From: Lachnospiraceae bacterium
GTDB lineage: Bacteria; Bacillota; Clostridia; Lachnospirales; Lachnospiraceae
NCBI GenBank assembly: GCA_017544405.1
Contig: JAFYEE010000117.1
Coordinates: 1-60,263, forward strand
Length of the DNA stretch: 60,263 bases
Reading direction: 5' to 3'
Part shown: positions 24,028 to 32,717 of the stretch, one piece after another
Numbering within the stretch: the first letter of the stretch is position 1
Layout: the number at the start of each line of letters is the position of its first letter
Notes under the pieces: generated by a model
Seen by the model: the letters and a program-made list of their open reading frames with translations, nothing else
Database searches by the model: none
What the model was told of the DNA's origin: nothing
Program-made: the position numbers and the translations under genes

Positions 24028-24900
24028 ATGCCGGTAAACGGGAAAACAAGGCTCTGCGGGCTGATCGGTCATCCGGTGGAGCATACCATGTCCCCGGTGC
24101 TGCAGAATTACCTCGCGGAGCGGACCGGACACAACCTGATCTATGTCCCGTTCCATGTGCAGGAAGGAGACCTGGAGGACGCGGTCCGGGGCGCACACGC
24201 CCTGAATGCCATCGGGCTCAACGTTACGGTCCCCTACAAGACGGAAGTCTGCTCTCTGCTGGAGGAGATCGATCCGCTGGCGGAACGGATCGGCGCCGTC
24301 AATACGCTGGTGCGTACGGAGCGTGGATTTAAAGGCTACAATACGGACATGCCCGGTCTCTACCGCGCGCTTTTGTACGACGGTGTGCGGATCGAGGGAG
24401 AGCATGTCATGGTGCTCGGTGCCGGCGGTGTGGCCCGTGCGGTCTGCCTCCTGCTGCAGCAAAAGGGAGCGGCCGATCTGGTGCTCCTAAACCGCAGCAC
24501 GGACAAGGCGCAGAAGATCGCGGAGGAGGTCAACCGGATCGCTGGCAGGGAATTTGCGAAGGTTCTGCCGCTGGACGGCTACCGGGAGCTGCCGGAGGAT
24601 GCGCGCTATCTGTGCATCCAGGCGACCAGTGTCGGAATGCATCCGAACACGCAGGAGGCGGTGATCGAGGATCCGCAGTTTTACCGGCATCTGTCCGCTG
24701 CCTACGATCTGATCTTCAATCCGCTCGAGACCCGTTTCATGCAGCTTGCCGCCGCGCAGGGGATCCCTGCTTTCAACGGCTACCGGATGCTGCTGTTCCA
24801 GGGCGTCATCGCTTTCGAGCTCTGGACCGGATGCAGGATCCCGGATGATCTCGCGCAGGAAACCTATGAGCAGATGCTGCTCGCCATGCGGGGAGAGTGA
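24028..24900 (+). CDS. aroE: Shikimate dehydrogenase
   Basis: This 290-aa enzyme reduces 3-dehydroshikimate to shikimate with NADPH in aromatic amino acid synthesis. The substrate-binding N-domain shows GLIGHPVEHTMSP (the shikimate-contacting serine region) and GLNVTVPYKTEV with the catalytic lysine. The cofactor domain has VLGAGGVARAV and LLNRSTDKAQ, the latter including the NADP-preferring basic residue. The length is normal. Its TGA stop lies 2 bp before the aroK ATG, and GGGGAG within its end is the aroK ribosome site. Confidence 0.94.
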   Translation: MPVNGKTRLCGLIGHPVEHTMSPVLQNYLAERTGHNLIYVPFHVQEGDLEDAVRGAHALNAIGLNVTVPYKTEVCSLLEEIDPLAERIGAVNTLVRTERGFKGYNTDMPGLYRALLYDGVRIEGEHVMVLGAGGVARAVCLLLQQKGAADLVLLNRSTDKAQKIAEEVNRIAGREFAKVLPLDGYRELPEDARYLCIQATSVGMHPNTQEAVIEDPQFYRHLSAAYDLIFNPLETRFMQLAAAQGIPAFNGYRMLLFQGVIAFELWTGCRIPDDLAQETYEQMLLAMRGE

Positions 24901-24902
24901 CC

Positions 24903-25613
24903 ATGCACCGGAAAAATAAAGAGATACCAAAGAAGGACAACCTGATCCTGATCGGGTTTATGGGGAGCGGCAAGACGAGCCTGGGGCTGCGGCTTTCCTA
25001 CCGTCTGCAGATGACGGTGGAGGATACGGACAAGCGGATCGAGGCAGAGCAGGGCAGGAGCATCAGCGAGATCTTCGCCCGTGAGGGGGAAGGAGCCTTC
25101 CGGCAGATGGAGACCGAGCTGCTTCGCAGGATCCGGGATGAGAAGACCTGCCGGATCTATTCCCTCGGCGGCGGTACCCCGGTACAGCTGCAGAATCAGC
25201 CGCTGATCTGTCGCAGCGGGATCGTTGTATATCTGCGCATCCGCCCGGAGAGTGTTTACGAGCGCCTGAAGGGAGATACGCGCCGGCCGCTTCTGCAGTG
25301 CGCGGACCCGCTTTCGCGGATCCGGGAACTCATCCGCCAGAGAGGCCCGGCCTACGAGCGCTGCGCCGACCTCATCGTGGATGTCGATGAGAGCAATCAG
25401 GCGCAGATCACCGAGCAGATAGCGCAGTATTATCTGGAGCGGACCGGACGGGCGGATCCGCAGCTTCTGAAGGAAGCAAGGGAACAGAAAACGGAGGAAA
25501 AAGATGAAAATACTGGTGATCAACGGACCGAATCTGAACTTCCTGGGGATCCGGGAGAAGGCGGTCTACGGGACACAGGACTACAGCTTCCTCATCCGGA
25601 TGATTGCGGATAA
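24903..25613 (+). CDS. aroK: Shikimate kinase with C-terminal run-on into aroQ
   Basis: The kinase domain covers about residues 12-180: P-loop GFMGSGKTS, DTDKRIE, the RQMETELL shikimate-binding region, and SLGGGTPV. It phosphorylates shikimate with ATP. Most shikimate kinases end near residue 170-180; here about 55 more residues of charged, low-conservation sequence follow (EQKTEEKDENTGDQRTE), the last 36 of which are translated from inside aroQ in another frame. The original stop has probably been lost. ATG 24903 follows GGGGAG at good spacing; a GTG at 24897 overlaps the aroE stop and would add only two residues. Confidence 0.9.
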   Translation: MHRKNKEIPKKDNLILIGFMGSGKTSLGLRLSYRLQMTVEDTDKRIEAEQGRSISEIFAREGEGAFRQMETELLRRIRDEKTCRIYSLGGGTPVQLQNQPLICRSGIVVYLRIRPESVYERLKGDTRRPLLQCADPLSRIRELIRQRGPAYERCADLIVDVDESNQAQITEQIAQYYLERTGRADPQLLKEAREQKTEEKDENTGDQRTESELPGDPGEGGLRDTGLQLPHPDDCG

Positions 25614-25938
25614 GGCAAAGGAGACCGGAAGCGACATCGAATGCTTTCAGAGCAATCATGAGGGGGAGATCATTGATCGCATCCAGAAGTCCTATTTTGA
25701 CGGAACCGAAGGGATCGTGATCAATCCCGGCGCCTACACCCATTACAGCTATGCCATCCGCGACGCGCTCGCGAGCATCACCGTTCCCAAGGTGGAGATC
25801 CACATCTCCGACATCGATGCGCGCGAAGAGTTCCGCAAGGTATCGGTCACGGCTCCTGTATGTGATCTCCAGATCAAGGGGGAGGGCCTTGCAGGATACC
25901 TTCATGCGATTGATTTCGTACTGGGTGCCTCAAAGTGA
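25504..25938 (+). CDS. aroQ: Type II 3-dehydroquinate dehydratase
   Basis: The 144-aa protein has all type II dehydroquinase motifs: NGPNLNFLGIREKAVYG with the catalytic Tyr22, SNHEGEIID, NPGAYTHYSYAIRDAL, and VEIHISD with the catalytic His, followed by the serine region VSVTAPV. It dehydrates 3-dehydroquinate to 3-dehydroshikimate, the step before AroE. GGAGG at 25493-25497 is 6 nt upstream. The first 110 bp overlap the 3' end of aroK in another frame. In many Firmicutes aroQ lies near efp, as here, but an inverted-repeat element occupies the spacer. Confidence 0.95.
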   Translation: MKILVINGPNLNFLGIREKAVYGTQDYSFLIRMIADKAKETGSDIECFQSNHEGEIIDRIQKSYFDGTEGIVINPGAYTHYSYAIRDALASITVPKVEIHISDIDAREEFRKVSVTAPVCDLQIKGEGLAGYLHAIDFVLGASK

Positions 25939-25973
25939 GAAATCCTTTTGTATAGACAGACAGTACTTGAATA

Positions 25974-26187
25974 GACAAATCGTAAGGGAAACTTTTAGGC
26001 GACTTCGAACGGGAATTTGCCCAATCCGAACCTCTGCCGAGCCGTCGGTGCTTAGCGAAGCAAGGCAGCAAAGCCGCAGCTGAGCTTAGCATCCGCTACG
26101 TGTCTCGGCACGAAGCGGGAGCGGGGTTCGGATGGGCAATTCCCGGTCGGAGTCGCTTCTTGTCCGACCTTTCCCTATATCTTTGTC
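25974..26187. repeat. Long imperfect inverted-repeat element between aroQ and efp (MITE-like or structured RNA)
   Basis: In this gene-free spacer of 336 bp, sequence from GACAAA at 25974 is mirrored by TTTGTC at 26182-26187. The core arms, 26000-26032 and 26125-26156, pair as CGGGAATT, GCCCA and TCCGAACC with single-base bulges; an inner stem TGCCGAG/CTCGGCA (26035-26041 with 26104-26110) encloses a 62-nt apical region with small hairpins. No open frame, transposase or clear target-site duplication is visible. It may be a miniature inverted-repeat transposable element, a large RNA hairpin, or both. Confidence 0.7.
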
Positions 26188-26205
26188 AAACTGCAGAAAA
26201 AACAG

Positions 26206-26234
26206 TTGAAAAGTATCATCACTTAGTATAAAAT
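26206..26234 (+). promoter_or_regulatory. Sigma-A promoter of efp
   Basis: TTGAAA (26206-26211) and TAAAAT (26229-26234) are spaced by 17 bp just after the inverted-repeat element. efp therefore has its own promoter, separate from the aro operon. Confidence 0.55.
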
Positions 26235-26274
26235 ACCTGTGGATTGTGACTTGCAAATTTAGGAGGAAATAAAG

Positions 26275-26832
26275 ATGATTTCTGCAGGAGACTTCAGAAA
26301 TGGTGTGACCATTGAGCTGGATAATAATGTATACCAGATCATTGAGTTCCAGCATGTGAAACCCGGCAAGGGCGCTGCTTTTGTGCGTACCAAGCTGAAG
26401 GATATCAAGAACGGCGGCGTCGTCGAGCGGACCTTCCGTCCGACCGAGAAATGCCCCCAGGCACGCATCGACAGAAAGGATATGCAGTATCTGTACAACG
26501 ATGGTGACCTTTACTACTTTATGGATACTGAGAGCTATGAGCAGATCGCACTTAGTTCCGATCTGGTAGGAGATTCCCTGAAGTTTGTCAAGGAGAACGA
26601 GATGTGTAAGATCTGTTCTCACAACGGCAATGCATTCTCCATTGAGCCCCCTCTCTTTGTGGAGCTGGTGATCACCGATACCGAGCCCGGATTCAAGGGC
26701 GATACCGCTACCGGCGCTTCCAAGCCTGCTACCGTTGAGACCGGTGCTACCGTAGCCGTTCCTCTCTTCGTGGACAACGGGGATAAGATCCAGATCGACA
26801 CCCGTACCGGAGAGTATCTCAAGAGAGTCTGA
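26275..26832 (+). CDS. efp: Elongation factor P
   Basis: A 185-aa, three-beta-barrel translation factor that relieves ribosome stalling at consecutive prolines. The domain I loop reads [10 protein letters not shown], with K32 at the tip where other bacteria attach lysyl or aminopentanol modifications. The C-terminal signature [14 protein letters not shown] is complete. AGGAGGAAAT precedes ATG 26275. No modification enzyme gene (epmA/B or ymfI-type) occurs in the window. The gene is monocistronic: own promoter and a strong terminator 21 bp after the stop. Confidence 0.96.
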   Translation: MISAGDFRNGVTIELDNNVYQIIEFQHVKPGKGAAFVRTKLKDIKNGGVVERTFRPTEKCPQARIDRKDMQYLYNDGDLYYFMDTESYEQIALSSDLVGDSLKFVKENEMCKICSHNGNAFSIEPPLFVELVITDTEPGFKGDTATGASKPATVETGATVAVPLFVDNGDKIQIDTRTGEYLKRV

Positions 26833-26852
26833 TTTCGATGTAAGAAGCTTAC

Positions 26853-26885
26853 AAAGCAATGCTGCATGTCAGCATTGCTTTTTCT
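26853..26885 (+). terminator. Rho-independent terminator of efp
   Basis: A perfect 12-bp stem AAAGCAATGCTG (26853-26864) / CAGCATTGCTTT (26870-26881) with a 5-nt loop is followed by TTCTTT. Confidence 0.9.
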
Positions 26886-26998
26886 TTGCCCATTTTTTCT
26901 GACCTGTCCATGCCGGTCGGCCCGGTCATTGCCGGTTCTGCCGCATTCGATGGCATGGATTTCGTTCGCCGGACCCTTCGATCCGGAATACGCCAAAC

Positions 26999-27039
26999 AA
27001 AGAGATCTTAAATACAAATAAAGAGATCATAGATACAAA
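26999..27039 (+). repeat. Two 20-bp direct repeats upstream of the DUF5688 gene
   Basis: AAAGAGATCTTAAATACAAA (26999-27018) recurs as AAAGAGATCATAGATACAAA (27020-27039), a 21-bp period with two mismatches, and a third partial unit forms the ribosome site AAAGGAGATTT. The repeats sit directly before the ATG at 27054 and may be a regulator site or a slippage product. Confidence 0.7.
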
Positions 27040-27053
27040 CAAAGGAGATTTAT

Positions 27054-27944
27054 ATGAATATTACGGAATTTACGGAAAAAGTAGTTAAGGCAGCGCGGGA
27101 AGTGCTGGGAGAGGAGTACCGGGTCGAATCGCAGGAGATCCTCAAAAATAATGGCACCAGGCTCCACGGGGTCATCATTCGCTCCGGGAGTGTGAACATA
27201 GCCCCCACGCTCTATGTGGATCCTTATCTGAGAGCTTATGAGGAGGGAATGCCCTTCGGGGATATCATGAACGAGCTGCTCGGGAGCTACCGCAGAGGCC
27301 TTCCCGGAGGGGACGTGGACATGGATTTTTTCAGAGATTACGAGAAGGTAAAGGATCGGATCTGCTTTAAGCTGATCAGCGCGGAGAAGAATGAAAAGCT
27401 TCTTGAGGACATCCCCTACCTGCCTTTTCTCGATCTGGCCATCGTATTCTACTATGCGTATGTTGGAGAGACGATCGGAGAGGGCTCCATTCTGATCCAT
27501 AAAAATCACATGGAGCTCTGGAACGTGAAGGTATCCGATCTCATGCGCGTTGCCACTGCCAATTCCCCGCGCCTTTTTCCCGCGTCCTGCAGGCCCATCG
27601 CCGAGATCCTGGAGGAGCTTATGCATACGGGGGCCGATGAGGATATGCAGCAGGCGCTTCCGATGCTGGTGGCAAGCAATGACCACAGAGTGCAGGGGGC
27701 AGGCGTGATCCTGTATCCGGAGATGCTCGCGCATGTGGCGGAGGAGACGCAGCAGAGTCTGTATATCCTGCCGAGCTCGGTCCATGAGGTCATCCTCCTC
27801 CCGGACAGCGGCGATCTGGATCCTGCGATGCTGAAGGAACTGATCGTATCGATCAACCGGACCCAGGTGGAGGAGCCGGAGGTGCTCTCGGATTCCCTTT
27901 ACTACTATGATCTGGGACAGAAGGAGATCCGCATCGCAGCCTGA
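27054..27944 (+). CDS. DUF5688 family protein
   Basis: A 296-aa soluble protein with no signal peptide or membrane helix. Recognisable features of this family, which is common in Lachnospiraceae, are the N-terminal FTEKVVKAAREVLGEEYRVE, the NIAPTLYVDPYLRAYEEG segment, and the C-terminal LYILPSSVHEVILLPD. The function is unknown. The start follows AAAGGAG at 27041. Family members often occur in several copies per genome. The 3' end shows a small tandem duplication that spans the stop codon (27922-27975). Confidence 0.82.
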   Translation: MNITEFTEKVVKAAREVLGEEYRVESQEILKNNGTRLHGVIIRSGSVNIAPTLYVDPYLRAYEEGMPFGDIMNELLGSYRRGLPGGDVDMDFFRDYEKVKDRICFKLISAEKNEKLLEDIPYLPFLDLAIVFYYAYVGETIGEGSILIHKNHMELWNVKVSDLMRVATANSPRLFPASCRPIAEILEELMHTGADEDMQQALPMLVASNDHRVQGAGVILYPEMLAHVAEETQQSLYILPSSVHEVILLPDSGDLDPAMLKELIVSINRTQVEEPEVLSDSLYYYDLGQKEIRIAA

Positions 27945-27975
27945 TCCGAAAAGAGATGCGCATCGCGGCCTGATC
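27922..27975 (+). repeat. Small tandem duplication spanning the DUF5688 stop codon
   Basis: AGGAGATCCGCATCGCAGCC and the following TGATC (27922-27946) recur with three differences at 27951-27975, period 29 bp. The second copy lies after the stop codon and is non-coding. Confidence 0.6.
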
Positions 27976-28000
27976 GCGCCCCATTAAGCCGCCAAGGAAA

Positions 28001-28090
28001 GCCGGGAGAGGACTCTGCTCTTAATACCAGCAGGGTTTCTCCGGGCACTTTTCCGAGGAGGCGGTCCGTTTTGCTTTTTCCCCGGAGAAA
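28001..28090 (+). other. Spacer with mutually exclusive hairpins (possible attenuator or leader RNA)
   Basis: TTTCTCCGGG (28036-28045) can pair upstream with GCCGGGAGA (28001-28009), helped by CTGCT/AGCAG, or downstream with CCCGGAGAAA (28081-28090) across a T-rich segment. The two pairings exclude each other. The 250-bp gap between the DUF5688 gene and tRNA-Arg holds this, the duplication above and the tRNA promoter; I see no other gene in it. No family assignment is possible. Confidence 0.35.
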
Positions 28091-28130
28091 GGCGCGCGGA
28101 CAGGAAGGAAAATAAGACAGAAATTAATGG

Positions 28131-28159
28131 TTTACATGAGGCATCTTTTATGCTAATAT
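28131..28159 (+). promoter_or_regulatory. Sigma-A promoter of tRNA-Arg
   Basis: TTTACA (28131-28136) and TAATAT (28154-28159) are separated by 17 bp, 36 bp before the mature 5' end of the tRNA. Confidence 0.6.
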
Positions 28160-28194
28160 AGGAAAGGTTTTGTAACAAAGTTGTAACATATTTC

Positions 28195-28266
28195 GCAACC
28201 GTAGTCTAATGGATAGAACGAAGGCCTCCGACGCCTTTAATGCAGGTTCGATTCCTGTCGGTTGCA
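28195..28266 (+). tRNA. tRNA-Arg, anticodon CCG
   Basis: The 7-bp acceptor stem GCAACCG/CGGTTGC (28195-28201 with 28259-28265) is perfect. The anticodon arm AAGGC-CTCCGAC-GCCTT puts CCG at positions 34-36, which reads the arginine codon CGG. The T arm GCAGG-TTCGATT-CCTGT is standard, and the D arm is short. CCA is not encoded. A hairpin terminator follows. Confidence 0.9.
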
Positions 28267-28281
28267 CTCTCAACACCTCGC

Positions 28282-28305
28282 GAGGCCCTAGCAGGCCTCC
28301 GTTTT
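28282..28305 (+). terminator. Terminator downstream of tRNA-Arg
   Basis: GAGGCC (28282-28287) pairs with GGCCTC (28294-28299) around a 6-nt loop, followed by CGTTTTG. The stem is short but GC-rich. Confidence 0.6.
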
Positions 28306-28343
28306 GTAGTATAAGACTTACAGGATTTTGTCAGGGGAATGTG

Positions 28344-29558
28344 ATGAAGATTAATTATCAGGAAATCTGGGAGAAGGCCAAACGCTTTTTCCTGTCCAAT
28401 ATTAAGATAGTGGTTCCGGTCGCAGTCATTGCGCTTGTCGCTCTGATCGTCGTACTGGCCCTCGGCGCGGGGGCTTCCGACGAGGAGGACCCGGCGGCAG
28501 CCCCGCTTCCCGGGGAACCGATCGTGACGACTGCGGATCCGCAGCCCGAGGAGGAGTCGATCGAGGCTCCGCTGGTATCCAATACCGACGAGAAGGTGGA
28601 TGCGCTGTTCCGCAGCTATTATGAATGCCTCTCCAACGGGGATACCGAGACGCTGCTTTCGCTCTGTGATGTAATGGAAGATAAGGATCTGCTCCGTCTG
28701 AAGGAGTATTCCAATTATCTGAGTTATGAGATCCGTGAGATTTACACGCAGCCCGGCCCGGTGGAAGATTCCTATATCGCCTATGTCTATACCATGGTGG
28801 TATTTGATTCCTATCCGGATACTCCCATGCCGGCATACAACGGATTTTTTATCCGCACGCGGGAGGACGGTTCCCTCTATATCTACCAGAGTGAGCTGAC
28901 CGAGGAGGAGAACGCTTATATTTCTTCCGTGGCCTCCTTCGATGAGGTGGTGCAGCTGAACAATGTGGTGAATGTGGAATACAATGAGCTCGTGGTAGCA
29001 CATCCCGAGATTCTGTCCTATATCTCCGAACTCGATACCCTGGTGAATACCACGGTCGGTGAGCAGCTGGCCGCTGCCAATTCGCAGACGCAGGAGCCGG
29101 ATGACACGGTTCCGGAAGGGGCGGAGACAGACGATACCCAGACCGGAGACGGCGCCGCACAGGAAGGTCCCGAATATGTGACCGCCACCACGAAGGTGAA
29201 TGTGCGTGCCTCCGACAGTGAGAATGCCGACAAACTCGGTCAGGTTACGGCAGGAACGAAGCTGGAACTGATCGAGAAGCTGAGTAACGGCTGGTCCAAG
29301 GTCGTATACGGCGGCGTAGAAGGATATATCAAGTCGGAATATCTGAGCAAGATCGAGAGTGCCGAGGGCATTTCGATCATCGGTACCGTCACCACGACGG
29401 ATACCGTGAACGTCCGTGCCACTCCGAGCAAGGACGGAGAGAAGGTAGGCGTACTTGCGGCAGGCGAGAATGTGAGCCTGGTGGAGCGCAAGGACGGCTG
29501 GTGCAAAATTGTTTACGGAAACAGACTTGCGTACATCATCGAAGATTATGTACAATAA
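28344..29558 (+). CDS. Membrane-anchored SH3b (bacterial SH3) domain protein
   Basis: The 404-aa protein has one membrane helix (about residues 22-43) and an extracytoplasmic part. After an acidic linker, a domain of about 150 residues (VDALFRSYYECLSNGDTETL and following) resembles NTF2-like or stalk regions, then an acidic Thr/Glu-rich linker, then two SH3b repeats (about 278-337 and 348-404), each with VNVRA and a GWxKV/GWCKI core and the glycine-tyrosine ending. SH3b domains usually bind cell wall peptides. The frame is open into the tRNA but ATG 28344 with GGGGAATGTG is the sensible start; GTG 28341 is adjacent. No enzymatic domain is attached. Confidence 0.85.
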   Translation: MKINYQEIWEKAKRFFLSNIKIVVPVAVIALVALIVVLALGAGASDEEDPAAAPLPGEPIVTTADPQPEEESIEAPLVSNTDEKVDALFRSYYECLSNGDTETLLSLCDVMEDKDLLRLKEYSNYLSYEIREIYTQPGPVEDSYIAYVYTMVVFDSYPDTPMPAYNGFFIRTREDGSLYIYQSELTEEENAYISSVASFDEVVQLNNVVNVEYNELVVAHPEILSYISELDTLVNTTVGEQLAAANSQTQEPDDTVPEGAETDDTQTGDGAAQEGPEYVTATTKVNVRASDSENADKLGQVTAGTKLELIEKLSNGWSKVVYGGVEGYIKSEYLSKIESAEGISIIGTVTTTDTVNVRATPSKDGEKVGVLAAGENVSLVERKDGWCKIVYGNRLAYIIEDYVQ

Positions 29559-29571
29559 GCTTTGGTTCTGA

Positions 29572-30981
<1,410 letters not shown>

Positions 30982-30994
30982 GGATCGTATTTTA

Positions 30995-31030
30995 AAACGT
31001 CCCTGCAGCTTCGGCTGCAGGGACGTTTCT
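30995..31030 (+). terminator. Strong terminator of gdhA with UUCG loop
   Basis: A perfect 15-bp stem (30995-31009 with 31014-31028) closes on a TTCG tetraloop, with AAA/TTT at its base and CTTTTC following. It sits between gdhA and the convergent oxidoreductase gene. Confidence 0.92.
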
Positions 31031-31061
31031 TTTCTCTTTTTTCTATTCTCTCTGATCGCGA

Positions 31062-32642
31062 TCAGTCGATCTCGTTCTCCGGGATTTCGTCCGTCTTGGT
31101 CTCGTGGTATTCTTCCTCGGTATTGACGCTCCAGATCGGAGATTTGTCCGTCGAACCGCTCAGCATGCACTTCACGGCCTCGAAGGAGGTACACATGGAG
31201 TGGTCCAGGTTGTTGTAGCGGTGCTGTCCGTTGCGGCCGATGCAGTACAGATTCGGAATCTCATCGAGGTAAGCACGCAGCTCATCCATCTGTGCATAGG
31301 TGTCAAAGTATGCGGGATAAGCCTTTTTCACGCGCTCTACGTGGTAATCGAGCACATCTTCCTCGGAATCGATGAGGTGAAGCGTGATCATCTCTTGGAT
31401 GCCCATCTTCGCGAAATCATCGTTGGTCATGGACCACATCGCATCGCCTTCGTTGCAGAAGTATTCCAGACCCATCCAGATCGTATGCTCCAGGTCCTTC
31501 ACCAGATAGGGGGACCAGTTGTTGTAGATCTGGAAACGTCCCATCTTGACGGTGCGATCATGGACATAGACCCAGTTGTCGGGAACGATATTGCCGATGG
31601 TCTTGAGCTTGGTGGCATTTTTCAGATTCAGCTTCCGGATCAGCACACCCACGGTCATGTAATCACGGTAGGGGAGTCCTGCTGCGATCCCGGCAATCGG
31701 TGCGGGCACATCATTCATGCCGGCGACGAGATCCTTGATGGGCATGGAGGAGTAGACATAGTCGCAGTCGATGGTGACGGTCCGGCCGTCCTGCTCATAG
31801 GTGACGCCGGTGATCTGCTGCTGTGCGTTCTTCACGATACCGACCGCTTTTGCGCCCTTGATGATATGGCCGCCCTTCTGATCGATCTGCTCCGCAGTCA
31901 GTTCCCAGAGCTGTCCGGGACCGAGCTTCGGATAGGCGAATTCTTCGATCAGGGAGGTCTCCACCTTGCGGTTTTTCTTGTGGAAGATCTTGCCCAGCGC
32001 ATCCTTCAGAACGGCCATAACGGAGAGGCCCTTCGCGCGCTGCGCGCCCCAGGAAGGATCGATCTCGGAAGGATGACGCCCCCAGAGATTGGCCGTGTAA
32101 TTCTCGAAGAACATGGAATAAAGCTTATGTCCGAAACGATTGACGTAGAAATCCTCGAGCGAATTCACCTTGCGCTTGAAGATGCAGGCCTTCAGGTAGC
32201 TGAAGCCGGCGACGATCGTCGTGCCGAGTCCCATGTTTTTAAAGGTCTCGGGCTTGAGGGTGATCGGATAATCGAAGAACTTCTGGTTGAAGAAGATGCG
32301 GGAGACGCGGTGCCTGCGCAGCATCACGCGGTCCTCCTTCTCCGGATCCGGACCTCCGGGCACCAGCGTTCCCTTGCGATCCAGAACGATATCATCGTAG
32401 GAAGGAGCTCCCTGCGTCGGCAGGATCTCACTCCACCATTTATTGACCTCCGGAACCTTGGAGAAAAAGCGGTGGCCGCCCATATCCATGCGGTTCCCCT
32501 TGTACTCCACCGTGCGGGAGATACCGCCGAAGGTCTGGGATTCTTCGAGTACGGTGACATCGTAATCCCCGGATCTTCTGAGAATCTCAAGCGCTGCGGT
32601 AAGTCCGGCCGGGCCGGCTCCGATCACTACTACTTTTTTCAT
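31062..32642 (-). CDS. FAD-dependent oxidoreductase, NAD(P)-binding amino-oxidase/UGM-like
   Basis: A 526-aa flavoprotein with the dinucleotide motif VVVIGAGPAGLTAAL at residues 4-18 and the second glycine-rich FAD segment MDMGGHRFFSK. These match the amine oxidase/protoporphyrinogen oxidase-like superfamily near UDP-galactopyranose mutases; the closest known uses are in polysaccharide sugar metabolism. The substrate is not determinable here. ATG 32642 gives the normal start at MKKVVVIGAG; codons upstream to 32672 are rejected. It lies 75 bp downstream of a GT-C-like membrane protein gene on the same strand, which suggests that the two act on the same cell-surface glycan. The C-terminal tail is acidic. 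Confidence 0.85.
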   Translation of the reverse strand: MKKVVVIGAGPAGLTAALEILRRSGDYDVTVLEESQTFGGISRTVEYKGNRMDMGGHRFFSKVPEVNKWWSEILPTQGAPSYDDIVLDRKGTLVPGGPDPEKEDRVMLRRHRVSRIFFNQKFFDYPITLKPETFKNMGLGTTIVAGFSYLKACIFKRKVNSLEDFYVNRFGHKLYSMFFENYTANLWGRHPSEIDPSWGAQRAKGLSVMAVLKDALGKIFHKKNRKVETSLIEEFAYPKLGPGQLWELTAEQIDQKGGHIIKGAKAVGIVKNAQQQITGVTYEQDGRTVTIDCDYVYSSMPIKDLVAGMNDVPAPIAGIAAGLPYRDYMTVGVLIRKLNLKNATKLKTIGNIVPDNWVYVHDRTVKMGRFQIYNNWSPYLVKDLEHTIWMGLEYFCNEGDAMWSMTNDDFAKMGIQEMITLHLIDSEEDVLDYHVERVKKAYPAYFDTYAQMDELRAYLDEIPNLYCIGRNGQHRYNNLDHSMCTSFEAVKCMLSGSTDKSPIWSVNTEEEYHETKTDEIPENEID

Positions 32643-32717
32643 GTCTAAATCCTTTTGCTCCCTCAGGAACACCTTTCGAAATTGATGACGTTCAGCGGAC
32701 TGTTTCGGACATACGGT

